Origin: CAVVAL01 sp963740215
GTDB lineage: Bacteria; Actinomycetota; Actinomycetes; Mycobacteriales; Cryptosporangiaceae
Assembly: GCA_963740215.1 (NCBI GenBank)
Contig: CAVUDJ010000005.1
Span: forward strand, 416,946-480,945
Direction of reading: 5' to 3'
Length of the DNA: 64,000 nt
Shown: positions 44,075-51,292 of the stretch, in pieces
How the letters are laid out: every line of letters starts with the position of its first letter
Numbering within the stretch: position 1 is the first letter of the stretch
Notes under the pieces: generated by a model
Told to the model about the DNA's origin: nothing
Databases searched by the model: none
What the model saw: only the letters and a program-made list of their open reading frames with translations
Translations under genes and position numbers: made by a program

Positions 44075-46408
44075 TCAAGCTTGTGGGGCTTTGCCCTGAC
44101 CGACACCGATGACCGGCAGGAGGACTGCGTTCGCTGGGACGTTGAGCTGGCGGGGTGTCGGCCCGGCTGGGGTGGGGGTGTCAGCGAGCTGGTTCAAGAG
44201 GCGCTCGAGGGCCGTTTGGCCGTCGTCGACCGCTGCCTGCTCGTCCTCGGTGAGGGGGATGGTCGCGCGCATCTTCTGCAAGTTGTCCTTGGCTTCGAGG
44301 AGTTGGGCTTTGGTGGAGTTCTTCGGGGTGTAGAAGTCGCAGCGTGCGCAGGCCATGCGGTGGGGGCACTGCTCGAAGAAGGTGTAGGTGCAGTAGCCGT
44401 GGCCGAGGTCGTAGTGCTGCCAGGGTTCGCCGGTCGCGGCGGCGCCGGAGGCGACGGCATCGCGGTCGAGGAGGACCTCGATGGTGCGGACGTTGCGGGA
44501 GAAGTATCCGGCGTCGTCGTAGGCCCGGGTGAGCGTCGTTGGGCTGATCTTGGCGTAGAACTGGGTGGATTGCGGTGATCTGTGGCCGAGCCAGGCTTGC
44601 AGCTCGAACAGGGTCATTGGTTCCTTGGCGTTGTAGAGCTGGCTGGCGATGGTGGAGCGGGCCCGGTGGCTGGTGATGTTCCCGCGGACGTCGGCGGTCG
44701 GGACGCCGGCCTTGCGGCAGAGCATTGGGATGACGGTGTTGTTGATGTAGGAGGAGGAGACTTTCCGGGCTCGGAAGGCGAACAGCGGGTCTACCAGTTC
44801 GCCGGTGCGGCGGTCGGTGAACTTCGGCTGGTCTGGGCGGACGGCCTGCCAGGCGTCGAGGGCCTGGCCGAGGATCGGGTCGACCGGTTTGGTAAACGCG
44901 GTGCCGGTCTTGTGGGTCGGCACGTCCAGCAGGCAGACCGCGTCGCGGGCCAGGACCTGCTGGGAGTCGCCCCGGATGTTCGCTCCGTCGTGCTGCCAGC
45001 GGATGCAGCCCACCCGTAGCCGGGCTATCTCATCGCTGCGCTGCCCGGAGAACAGCCAGGTCAGTGTGAGGGCGCGGACCAGCTCCAGCGGGTAGAAGTT
45101 CCCGGCCTGGGTCTGCGGGAGATCGGCGGCCTGCAGGTTCAGGCCCGCCCACATCAGCTTTGCCCAGACCTCGTCGGCGATCACGCGCGGGTCCGGGCCG
45201 AGCAGGGCGGCGATGCTGCGCGGGGTGGCCAGTGCTCGCTGCGGGTCGAAGCGGCGGGGCAGCCACTCCCATTCCTGGCAGTCCCGGAAGAATGTGCGCA
45301 CTGCGCTGAGCTGGGTTGCCTTCGAGGGCGCTTCCAGCGGTTTGCCGAGGCGGTCCCCGAGCCCTGCGGTGCGCTGGACGTAGTCGCCGACCTTCATCCG
45401 GTCCAGCGCGGCGATCCACGTCGCGCAGGTCTGCCGCGTCCAGCTCCTCGGATCGGCGGCCTGCGGATGCTCGGCCTCCAGCCACCTGCCGACCTTGAAC
45501 AAGGTGGAGCGGACGCTGCCCCGGACGCGGGGCATGAGGGTGGAGGTGACATACCAGCGTTCCACCCACCTCGCCCAGGCTTCCGGCCCACCTCCTGCCC
45601 GAGCCGAGTGACGGCCCGTCATCCGCTGCGGCGGTTCGCAGAATCCCAGCTCGGCGACGGCCCGCTGCATGGCGTGCAGCGTGTTTCCTCTCTGGGCTGG
45701 CAGCAGGCGCTCGCTGCGGATCCGCTCGAACAGCTCGGTCGTCAGTTCCTCCAGGTGCGGGCTGCGGTTGAGCAGGAGAACCTGGCAAGCCACCATCGGC
45801 AGCAGCGTGTCGTTATCACGGCCGAGCCGGTAGCCCCATCCGGCCAGCACGGAGCGGATCCGGCGGAGCTCGCCGTCCACGCGTTCGCGGCCGAAGACGC
45901 GCCAGGCCAGGGTGAGCCGGCTGAAGCTGCCGAGCCGGTAGAACGCAGTGAAGCCACCGATCAGGAAGGCGTGCGCGGCCAGGTGAGGGCGTACGGCGTC
46001 GTCTGCCCAGCCGGGGGCCGCCTTGCGGAAACCGTGCTGGTCCCGGCCGAGGAGACCGGCCCACTCCTCGTCCGTCCATGCCCAGTAGGACCGGCCGGTC
46101 TCAGCGCACCGCAGCAGCACCACCGCGGTCGCGTCCAGCATCGCCCGGCGGCGGTGGGACGTGGGCGGCGACTCCAACACGGCGTTGGCGTCGTCCAGCG
46201 GCCGCAGCAACCGCCGGATGTTGCGCCACTCCGGGGCGGCGGGGTCGTGGCGGGCCAGGCGCCGCAGGTTAGCCACGCCCAGTTCGACGATGGCCGACTC
46301 TTCGACAGCCCGCAGGGCCGGCGAGGTGTCGTAGCGGCACGGATCGATCGGCCAGTGCCAGCGTCCGGGCTGATCCGGGCCGGTCAGGCCGGCAGCGAAG
46401 GCGGTCAC
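44075..46408 (-). CDS. TnpB-like tyrosine recombinase (777 aa)
   Basis: GTG at 46408 overlaps the stop of the upstream recombinase (GTGA). The N-terminal 270 residues are helical and specific to this long class. The catalytic domain lies at 430-640: Arg in FSGQRSDEIARLRVG, H-x-x-R-like HRARSTIASQLYNAKEPMTL, the later His in LQAWLGHRSPQSTQ and Tyr in STQFYAKISPT. A C-terminal zinc-finger segment CPHRMACARCDFYTPKN, typical of Tn554 TnpB homologues, follows, then a coiled-coil-like helix. It should act with the upstream recombinase in integration and excision. Confidence 0.85.
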   Translation of the reverse strand: MTAFAAGLTGPDQPGRWHWPIDPCRYDTSPALRAVEESAIVELGVANLRRLARHDPAAPEWRNIRRLLRPLDDANAVLESPPTSHRRRAMLDATAVVLLRCAETGRSYWAWTDEEWAGLLGRDQHGFRKAAPGWADDAVRPHLAAHAFLIGGFTAFYRLGSFSRLTLAWRVFGRERVDGELRRIRSVLAGWGYRLGRDNDTLLPMVACQVLLLNRSPHLEELTTELFERIRSERLLPAQRGNTLHAMQRAVAELGFCEPPQRMTGRHSARAGGGPEAWARWVERWYVTSTLMPRVRGSVRSTLFKVGRWLEAEHPQAADPRSWTRQTCATWIAALDRMKVGDYVQRTAGLGDRLGKPLEAPSKATQLSAVRTFFRDCQEWEWLPRRFDPQRALATPRSIAALLGPDPRVIADEVWAKLMWAGLNLQAADLPQTQAGNFYPLELVRALTLTWLFSGQRSDEIARLRVGCIRWQHDGANIRGDSQQVLARDAVCLLDVPTHKTGTAFTKPVDPILGQALDAWQAVRPDQPKFTDRRTGELVDPLFAFRARKVSSSYINNTVIPMLCRKAGVPTADVRGNITSHRARSTIASQLYNAKEPMTLFELQAWLGHRSPQSTQFYAKISPTTLTRAYDDAGYFSRNVRTIEVLLDRDAVASGAAATGEPWQHYDLGHGYCTYTFFEQCPHRMACARCDFYTPKNSTKAQLLEAKDNLQKMRATIPLTEDEQAAVDDGQTALERLLNQLADTPTPAGPTPRQLNVPANAVLLPVIGVGQGKAPQA

Positions 46409-47457
46409 CAGCTCCCCTTCGCGCTGCCGGCGTCAGCGAGGGCCTGGATGCGCCAGGCGTGGATGTGCTCCATGCCGCGGCTGAGCTTGTCGGCCAGGTC
46501 CCGGCCGGACAGGTGGATGTACTGCAACGTGGAGTCGGTGTGCCGATGCCCGGCGAAGGCGGCGATCGCATGCACCTCCCAGCCCATCCGTGCCAGGTCC
46601 GTCAGACACAGATGCCGGGTGGTGTGAGTGGAGAACCGTTCAACACCGGCCTCCAGCGCGATCTTGCGGACCACCTTCGACCAGGTCCACAGGCTGAGCG
46701 GCTGGGCGTGGTTGCGCCGCGACTCCGACAAGAACAGCGGCCCACGAGCCCGGCTGATCCCGGCTCGGTGGGCGAGGTAGCCCGACAGCAGCACCCCGGT
46801 CGACGCCGAGTACGGCACGACGCGCTCGAGCCCGTTCTTCGTCGTCTCCGCCCGCACCCGCAACGTGCGATGGGCCGGATCAACATCGTCGGTCCGCAGC
46901 GAACACAACTCCTCGCGCCGCAACGCCGCGTCGTAGGCCAGCGCCAGCATGACCCGGTTGCGGGCCGGCTCGCGCCGGGCCACCTCAAGGATCCGCAGCC
47001 ACTGCTGTTCGCTGGGAATCCACGGCAGCTTCGTCAGCCGCGGCACCAACCCCCGCTGACTGCCACCGACCCGCCGGCCAGGCGTATAACGGCCCCGGCC
47101 CACCGGGTTGGACTCGCGTACACCCTCCTCCATCAGGAAGTCGTAGAACAGCCGCACCGGCACCAGACGCTGCTGGATCGTCGCGTTCGCCAGCCCCGCC
47201 CCCGAGTCGATCGAGACCACGTTCCCGCCCTGGCGGTGCGGCCGCGAGGTCAGCTCCCGTACGAAAACCGCGACGTGCGCACGATTCGCGGTGACCGGGT
47301 CGATGCCCTCCCTCTCACACAGCAGCAAATACTCGGCCAGGCCGCGGGCGTACGCGTCGATCGTCCTCGACGCCCGACCAAGGTCAGACCAGATCTGCAG
47401 CCACGCCGCAGCCTGTTCGTGCCGGCCCAGCACCGGCCACTTCTCTATCAGCACCAT
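46405..47457 (-). CDS. TnpA-like tyrosine recombinase (about 350 aa)
   Basis: I take the ATG at 47457 (MVLIEKWPVLGRHEQ); TTG codons at 47469 and 47481 are alternatives. Core-binding domain residues 10-110 (SRTIDAYARGLAEYLLLCER). Catalytic residues: Arg in YDAALRREELCSLR, HTTRHLCLTDLARMGWE (H-x-x-R), His in FAGHRHTDST and Tyr in LQYIHLSGRDL. All are present, so it should be active. Length and partner gene match Tn554 TnpA. Its promoter lies next to the element's right end. Confidence 0.87.
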   Translation of the reverse strand: MVLIEKWPVLGRHEQAAAWLQIWSDLGRASRTIDAYARGLAEYLLLCEREGIDPVTANRAHVAVFVRELTSRPHRQGGNVVSIDSGAGLANATIQQRLVPVRLFYDFLMEEGVRESNPVGRGRYTPGRRVGGSQRGLVPRLTKLPWIPSEQQWLRILEVARREPARNRVMLALAYDAALRREELCSLRTDDVDPAHRTLRVRAETTKNGLERVVPYSASTGVLLSGYLAHRAGISRARGPLFLSESRRNHAQPLSLWTWSKVVRKIALEAGVERFSTHTTRHLCLTDLARMGWEVHAIAAFAGHRHTDSTLQYIHLSGRDLADKLSRGMEHIHAWRIQALADAGSAKGSW

Positions 47458-47537
47458 CGTGCCGCTCAAGCCATCTCCCAAGTCCGTGGTTACACCGGGG
47501 AGACATGATCACCCCGGCCAGATTCCACGTAACTTTT

Positions 47538-47609
47538 AAAATGCTCAAACGCCAGATGTACGGCCGCGCCAACCTCGACCTGCTCCGCAAGAGAGTCCTG
47601 CTCGTCTGA
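47538..47609 (+). pseudogene. ISL3-family transposase, 3' part
   Basis: These 72 bases encode KMLKRQMYGRANLDLLRKRV and a stop, the conserved end of ISL3 transposases. Joined to the 5' part after NVNRI at 44055 they restore an unbroken frame, which identifies the interrupting element's limits. Confidence 0.88.
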
Positions 47610-47823
47610 AACCCGCACGCACCGTGACCACGTCACGGAATGTGCGCCAGAGCCAGTTCAGGAGAGCGTCATCATCTCTGACCACACGGGATTGACAGGT
47701 CAACGAGCCGAGGCGCTCGCTGTGGCAGCGGCATGATGCTGGCGGTCATGTCCTGGGCCACGGCCGAGAGGCTGCGTGGTAACTGAGGCTCGGATGATTG
47801 GTGGTGCGCCGGGCGGCGCGCTC

Positions 47824-47882
47824 ATGGCGCCGTGCACGCGATATCGCGCAGGCGTCCAGAGTGGACTCCTCCCATTCACGGG
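47824..47882 (+). pseudogene. IS5-type transposase remnant, 5' piece
   Basis: ATG at 47824 begins MAPCTRYRAGVQSGLLPFTG, the usual N-terminus of the DDE_Tnp_4-type IS5 group in actinomycetes. The IS21 element starts at 47883; the frame resumes at 50793 as GLSPRQFARLVGAV. The 170 bp before it (47655-47823) hold no gene I can support. Confidence 0.65.
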
Positions 47883-47953
47883 TGTCGGCGCTCACGTAAT
47901 TCCCCGGGCCTGCGCTCAGGTAATTCCTCGGGGTGTGGGCCTCGGGTGATGTT

Positions 47954-48730
47954 CTACTCGGTGTCCTGCTGGGGAGGTCGAGCGGCCCCCCGGGGCCGCT
48001 TGTTGGGCCGGTAGCTGGGTCCGTTCATGAAGACCTGGTGGCTGGTGTTGATGAGCCGGTCGAGTAGGGACTCGGCGATGACGGGGTTGGGGAACAGCGG
48101 GTACCAGTCGACCGGTGATCGGTTGGCGGTGATGATCAGCGGGCGGCCGGTTCCGGCGCGTTCGCTGACGAGTTCGTAGAGGTCGTCGGCCTGCGCGGCG
48201 GTGAGCTCACGCATGGCGAAGTCGTCGAGGATCAGCACGTGTGGGCGGGCGAGTTCGGCGAGGCGGCGGGACCAGGTGCGGTCGGCGTGGCCGCCGGCGA
48301 GGTCGGCCAGGGCGCGGCTGGTCTTGGTGAAGCGGACCTCGGCGCCTTGGCGGACGGCGAGGTGCCCGAGGGCTTGGGCGACGTGGCTTTTCCCGACGCC
48401 GACCGGGCCGTAGAGGATGACCGACTCGCCGGCGGGCAGCCAGCGCAGCGCGGCGAGGTCGCGGATCTGGGCGGCGGGCAGTTTGGGGCTGGCGGTGAAG
48501 TCGAACTCCTCGATCGTGGTGTGGGCGTCGAAGCGGGCCCGGCGCAGCCTTCGGGTGATCGCCGTGGTTTCCCGGCGGGTGATCTCGTCGTGGCAGAGGA
48601 CTTGCAGGAAGTCGAGGTGGCCGAGTTCGCCGGCGCGGGCTTGGGCGAGGCGGGCGTCGAGGGTCTCGAGCATCCCGGACAGTTTCAGGGTGCGCAGGCT
48701 GGCGTGCAGCGCGGTGTCGAGGATCGTCAC
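47954..48730 (-). CDS. istB: IS21 helper ATPase IstB (258 aa)
   Basis: GTG at 48730, coupled to the upstream small gene (GTGA). AAA+ motifs: Walker A GPVGVGKSHVAQALG, Walker B HVLILDDFAM, sensor IITANRSPVDW and arginine-finger region. N-terminal region (LHASLRTLKLSGMLETLDAR) matches IstB. It forms oligomers on target DNA and stimulates IstA transposase, as in IS21/IstB. Full length. Confidence 0.93.
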   Translation of the reverse strand: MTILDTALHASLRTLKLSGMLETLDARLAQARAGELGHLDFLQVLCHDEITRRETTAITRRLRRARFDAHTTIEEFDFTASPKLPAAQIRDLAALRWLPAGESVILYGPVGVGKSHVAQALGHLAVRQGAEVRFTKTSRALADLAGGHADRTWSRRLAELARPHVLILDDFAMRELTAAQADDLYELVSERAGTGRPLIITANRSPVDWYPLFPNPVIAESLLDRLINTSHQVFMNGPSYRPNKRPRGAARPPQQDTE

Positions 48731-48951
48731 GGGTTCTCCTGGTGGGTGGGCTGGTAGAGGGTGGTGAACAGGGCCTGCTGCAGGCGGATGAGATCAGCGC
48801 CGGCGCGCAGCGGCGGGTAGCCGTGGTCGGCCAGGACGGCGGCGACGTCGGCGAGGAGTCCGAAGGTGAACTTCGGGTCGCTCTCTGGCGCGGCCAGTGG
48901 GTAGACCGGCGGCGGCCATGGATCGGGCTGCGGTGTGGTGGCGGCGGTCAT
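48727..48951 (-). CDS. Small accessory protein between istA and istB (74 aa)
   Basis: ATG at 48951 (a GTG three bases upstream overlaps the istA stop). Pro-rich start (MTAATTPQPDPWPPP), then a helical segment (FTFGLLADVAAVLADHGYPP, RLQQALFTTLYQ). The stop overlaps the istB start. I know similar small genes between istA and istB in some actinobacterial IS21 elements; no function has been assigned. Confidence 0.65.
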   Translation of the reverse strand: MTAATTPQPDPWPPPVYPLAAPESDPKFTFGLLADVAAVLADHGYPPLRAGADLIRLQQALFTTLYQPTHQENP

Positions 48952-50630
48952 CACGCGCCCGCCCCAGCCTGCTCGCCATCGGCAGCGTTGGTGTCGTGCT
49001 CGTGGTGACCACGGGGACCGGGGTTGCCGCCCTCGTCCGCGCCGCCGCCCTCGCCCATGGTGGGCAGGGGGACGACGTTCGCGAACAGCTGCTTCGGGCC
49101 GTGCAGGAACGCCGCGGCGCCACCGTCGCCGGTGCCGGGTGGGGCAGGGTCGTGCTCGGTCCCGACGTGAAGGATGCCCTTGACCGTGCGGTAGGACGGG
49201 TCCCCGACCGCGACCGCCTTTGCGCAGGCGGCTTCGAGGCGCTCGGGGCCGTGCTTGCCGACGAGGCCGAGCACGCCTTGGGCGGCGCGCAGCCGGAACA
49301 GGGCGTTGACCTCCAACAGTCCGCCGATCACGGCCACCGTCGCCGGGCCGATCTCGCCCGCTCGGGTGCGGCACCAGGTCGGGGTCCGCATCCGAAAGGC
49401 GATCTTCTCCGGCGGATAGTGGCCAAGGTCGGTCTGCTTGCCCTGCGGCTTGCGGCCGTGGGTGGCGACCAGCTGCCCGTGGTGGAAGAACTGGACCACC
49501 GTGGCGGTCTCCCGCGCGTCGAGACGCTGGCCTAGGTATCGCCACGGGATCGAGTAGATCGTCTTCCCGACCTTGGCGTGGATGTCCGGACCGACCGTCG
49601 CCGTTGACCACGTGGCCAGGGTGAACGGCTTGGTCGGTAACGGCAGCAGGGCCTCGGCCTCGACCGCGGCGAACACCGAGGCCGGCGCCGCCCCGGACAG
49701 CGGCCGGCAGGCCCGCCGCCCGGCCACCTCGGTGCACCACCGCAGCGCCTCGGCCTGCATCTGCGCCACCGAGGTGAACTCCCGCCCGCGCCAGAACGAG
49801 TCCCGGACATACGGCATCGGCCGCTCCACCCGGGCCTTGTCGCGAGGCTTGCGCGCCCGCGCCGGGTCGACCAGCACCCCGTAGTGGTCGGCCATCTCGG
49901 CATAGGACCGGTTGATCTTCGGGTCATACAGGTCCGGCTTGTCCACGCCGGTGCGCAGGTTGTCCGGCACCAGCCTGCGCGGCGCCCCGCCGAGGAACGC
50001 GAACGCCTCCACGTGCGCCTCGGTCCAGGCCCGCTGGTCCATCGTGAGGACCGGGCGGACGAACAGGTGCCGGGAGCAGGCCAGCACCATCACGAACGCC
50101 CACACCCGCCGCCGCTTCCCAGTTGCCGAGTCAACCCAATGGCCCAGATGGCCGTAGTCGATCTGGGCCTCCTCCCCGGGCGCGATGTCGGCCTCCTCGC
50201 GCAGCACCACCACCCGGTCCCGGCGCACCTCCTCGGGCAGGTTCGCCGCCACATACCGCTTCAACGAGGCGACGCTGGCCGCCAGGCCGTGCTCGTCGCG
50301 CAGCCGCTGGTGGATCGTCGCCTGCGTCACCCCGGCCTTGAGCTGTCCGGTGATGTACTCGTGATGGACGGCGATCTGCGGCCACGTCACCTGCCGCAAC
50401 CGCGTGTCGACCAGCTGCGGGAACCAACCCGTCACCAGCGCCGCCCAGTCCGCCTGCGACATCGCCGGCCCGCCCGGGCTCATCCCGGCCGCGACCGCCG
50501 GCGCCAGATACTTACGGATCGTCTTGCGATCGATCCCCAGGCTGGCCGACACCTCGCTGATCGAACGGCCCGCATACCAGTGGATCAAGATCTCTGTCAC
50601 GTCGACCACGTCGAACGTTCTCCTCGCCAT
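48951..50630 (-). CDS. istA: IS21 transposase IstA (559 aa)
   Basis: ATG at 50630. N-terminal HTH (TEILIHWYAGRSISEVSASL, GIDRKTIRKYLAPAV). DDE catalytic core at residues 150-300: Asp in AQIDYGHLGHW, Asp in RLVPDNLRTGV and Glu in KARVERPMPYVRDSFW. C-terminal beta-barrel (SIPWRYLGQRLDARETATVV) and a low-complexity Gly/Glu tail (PTMGEGGGADEGGNPGPRG). Full length and apparently functional; it cuts and joins the IS ends with IstB. Confidence 0.93.
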   Translation of the reverse strand: MARRTFDVVDVTEILIHWYAGRSISEVSASLGIDRKTIRKYLAPAVAAGMSPGGPAMSQADWAALVTGWFPQLVDTRLRQVTWPQIAVHHEYITGQLKAGVTQATIHQRLRDEHGLAASVASLKRYVAANLPEEVRRDRVVVLREEADIAPGEEAQIDYGHLGHWVDSATGKRRRVWAFVMVLACSRHLFVRPVLTMDQRAWTEAHVEAFAFLGGAPRRLVPDNLRTGVDKPDLYDPKINRSYAEMADHYGVLVDPARARKPRDKARVERPMPYVRDSFWRGREFTSVAQMQAEALRWCTEVAGRRACRPLSGAAPASVFAAVEAEALLPLPTKPFTLATWSTATVGPDIHAKVGKTIYSIPWRYLGQRLDARETATVVQFFHHGQLVATHGRKPQGKQTDLGHYPPEKIAFRMRTPTWCRTRAGEIGPATVAVIGGLLEVNALFRLRAAQGVLGLVGKHGPERLEAACAKAVAVGDPSYRTVKGILHVGTEHDPAPPGTGDGGAAAFLHGPKQLFANVVPLPTMGEGGGADEGGNPGPRGHHEHDTNAADGEQAGAGA

Positions 50631-50792
50631 CGGCTCCCTCGCCCGTCCAAAGACGAGGGAGGACTCTTCCGGATCGCGAGGACCACACCCCGGCCACGCT
50701 CGTCGTCCCCATGGGGAATTACGTGAGCGACCGGGTGGGGAATTACCTGAGCGTCAGACCCCTACAGGTGGGGAATTTCGTGAGCGCCGACA

Positions 50793-51260
50793 ACGGGTCT
50801 GTCGCCGAGACAGTTCGCCAGGTTGGTGGGCGCGGTGGGGGGCGCCGTGGCGGTGCGGCAATCGTTACGGCGGATCAGGTCGGCAGTCGTCGTTGCACTG
50901 CGACCGGGTACTGATTGGTCACGACGTACTACCGTATGAACCTGACGACGCGGCGGTCGCGCCTCCGGCCGGATCAAGCCGCGTGGGCAGCGGATCATCG
51001 ACCGGCTCGGCCCCTACTATCTCGCCCTGGCGCCGGCGGCACATCTACACGGCCCGATACCCTACTGGTGGTGGACGGCGCTCGTACGGACCCGCGACCG
51101 GGCCGTGTCCGCATCGAGCACGACGAACCTGGACGTCACGATCCAGGTTGACACCCGGCTGGTGGTCGCCGTCGGCTGCGCACAGCCGGCTAATGGCAAC
51201 GACTGCATGGCCTACATCGGCTTAGGCATCGACCGTGAGCGCCAGGCCGCGCCACCGTAA
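50793..51260 (+). pseudogene. IS5-type (DDE_Tnp_4) transposase remnant, 3' piece
   Basis: Pieces of one transposase appear in three frames. GLSPRQFARLVGAVGGAVAV continues the piece before the IS21. Then DTLLVVDGA in another frame, and QRIIDRLGPYYLALAP, VRTRDRAVSASS, VTIQVDTRLVVAVG and NGNDCMAYIGLG in a third, which ends at 51258. These match the family order (RIID.LGP, LLVVDG, TRDHAV, DTRLVV.VG, GN.NDC). At least two indels separate them, so it is a decayed gene rather than a single error. The stretch is too short to cover the whole catalytic core. Confidence 0.7.
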
Positions 51261-51292
51261 TCACCGACGGCGGAGCCAGAGCACCAGGCTAT

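Larger units (their letters stand above)
44056..47537. mobile_element. Tn554-like element with two tyrosine recombinases, inserted in the ISL3 transposase
   Basis: The 3.48-kb insert carries two overlapping leftward tyrosine-recombinase genes and nothing else. Near its ends are short inverted repeats: GTGGAATC (44060-44067) and GATTCCAC (47521-47528). Paired TnpA/TnpB recombinases without IS-type transposase are the hallmark of Tn554-like elements, which insert site-specifically. A tnpC counterpart and cargo genes are not seen. Exact junctions are uncertain by a few bases because of shared A residues. Confidence 0.8.
42451..47654. mobile_element. ISL3-family insertion sequence, split by a second element
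   Basis: Terminal inverted repeats: GGATCTGGCGCACTTTGCGT (from 42451) and, on the other strand, GGCTCTGGCGCACATTCCGT (from 47654), 22 bp with about three mismatches. Inside is an ISL3 transposase split at 44055/47538 by a 3.5-kb element. Without it the IS would be about 1.7 kb. I see no matching target duplication at the outer ends. Confidence 0.8.
47883..50792. mobile_element. IS21-family insertion sequence, complete
   Basis: 2910 bp with ends TGTCGGCGCTCACGTAATTC (left) and, reversed, TGTCGGCGCTCACGAAATTC (right), one mismatch in the inverted repeat. It is flanked by the 5-bp direct repeat ACGGG (47878-47882 and 50793-50797). Internal end repeats of the GGGGAATTACSTGAGCG type occur twice at the left and three times at the right. 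It encodes IstA, a 74-aa protein and IstB. It disrupts the IS5-type transposase and appears intact. Confidence 0.92.
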
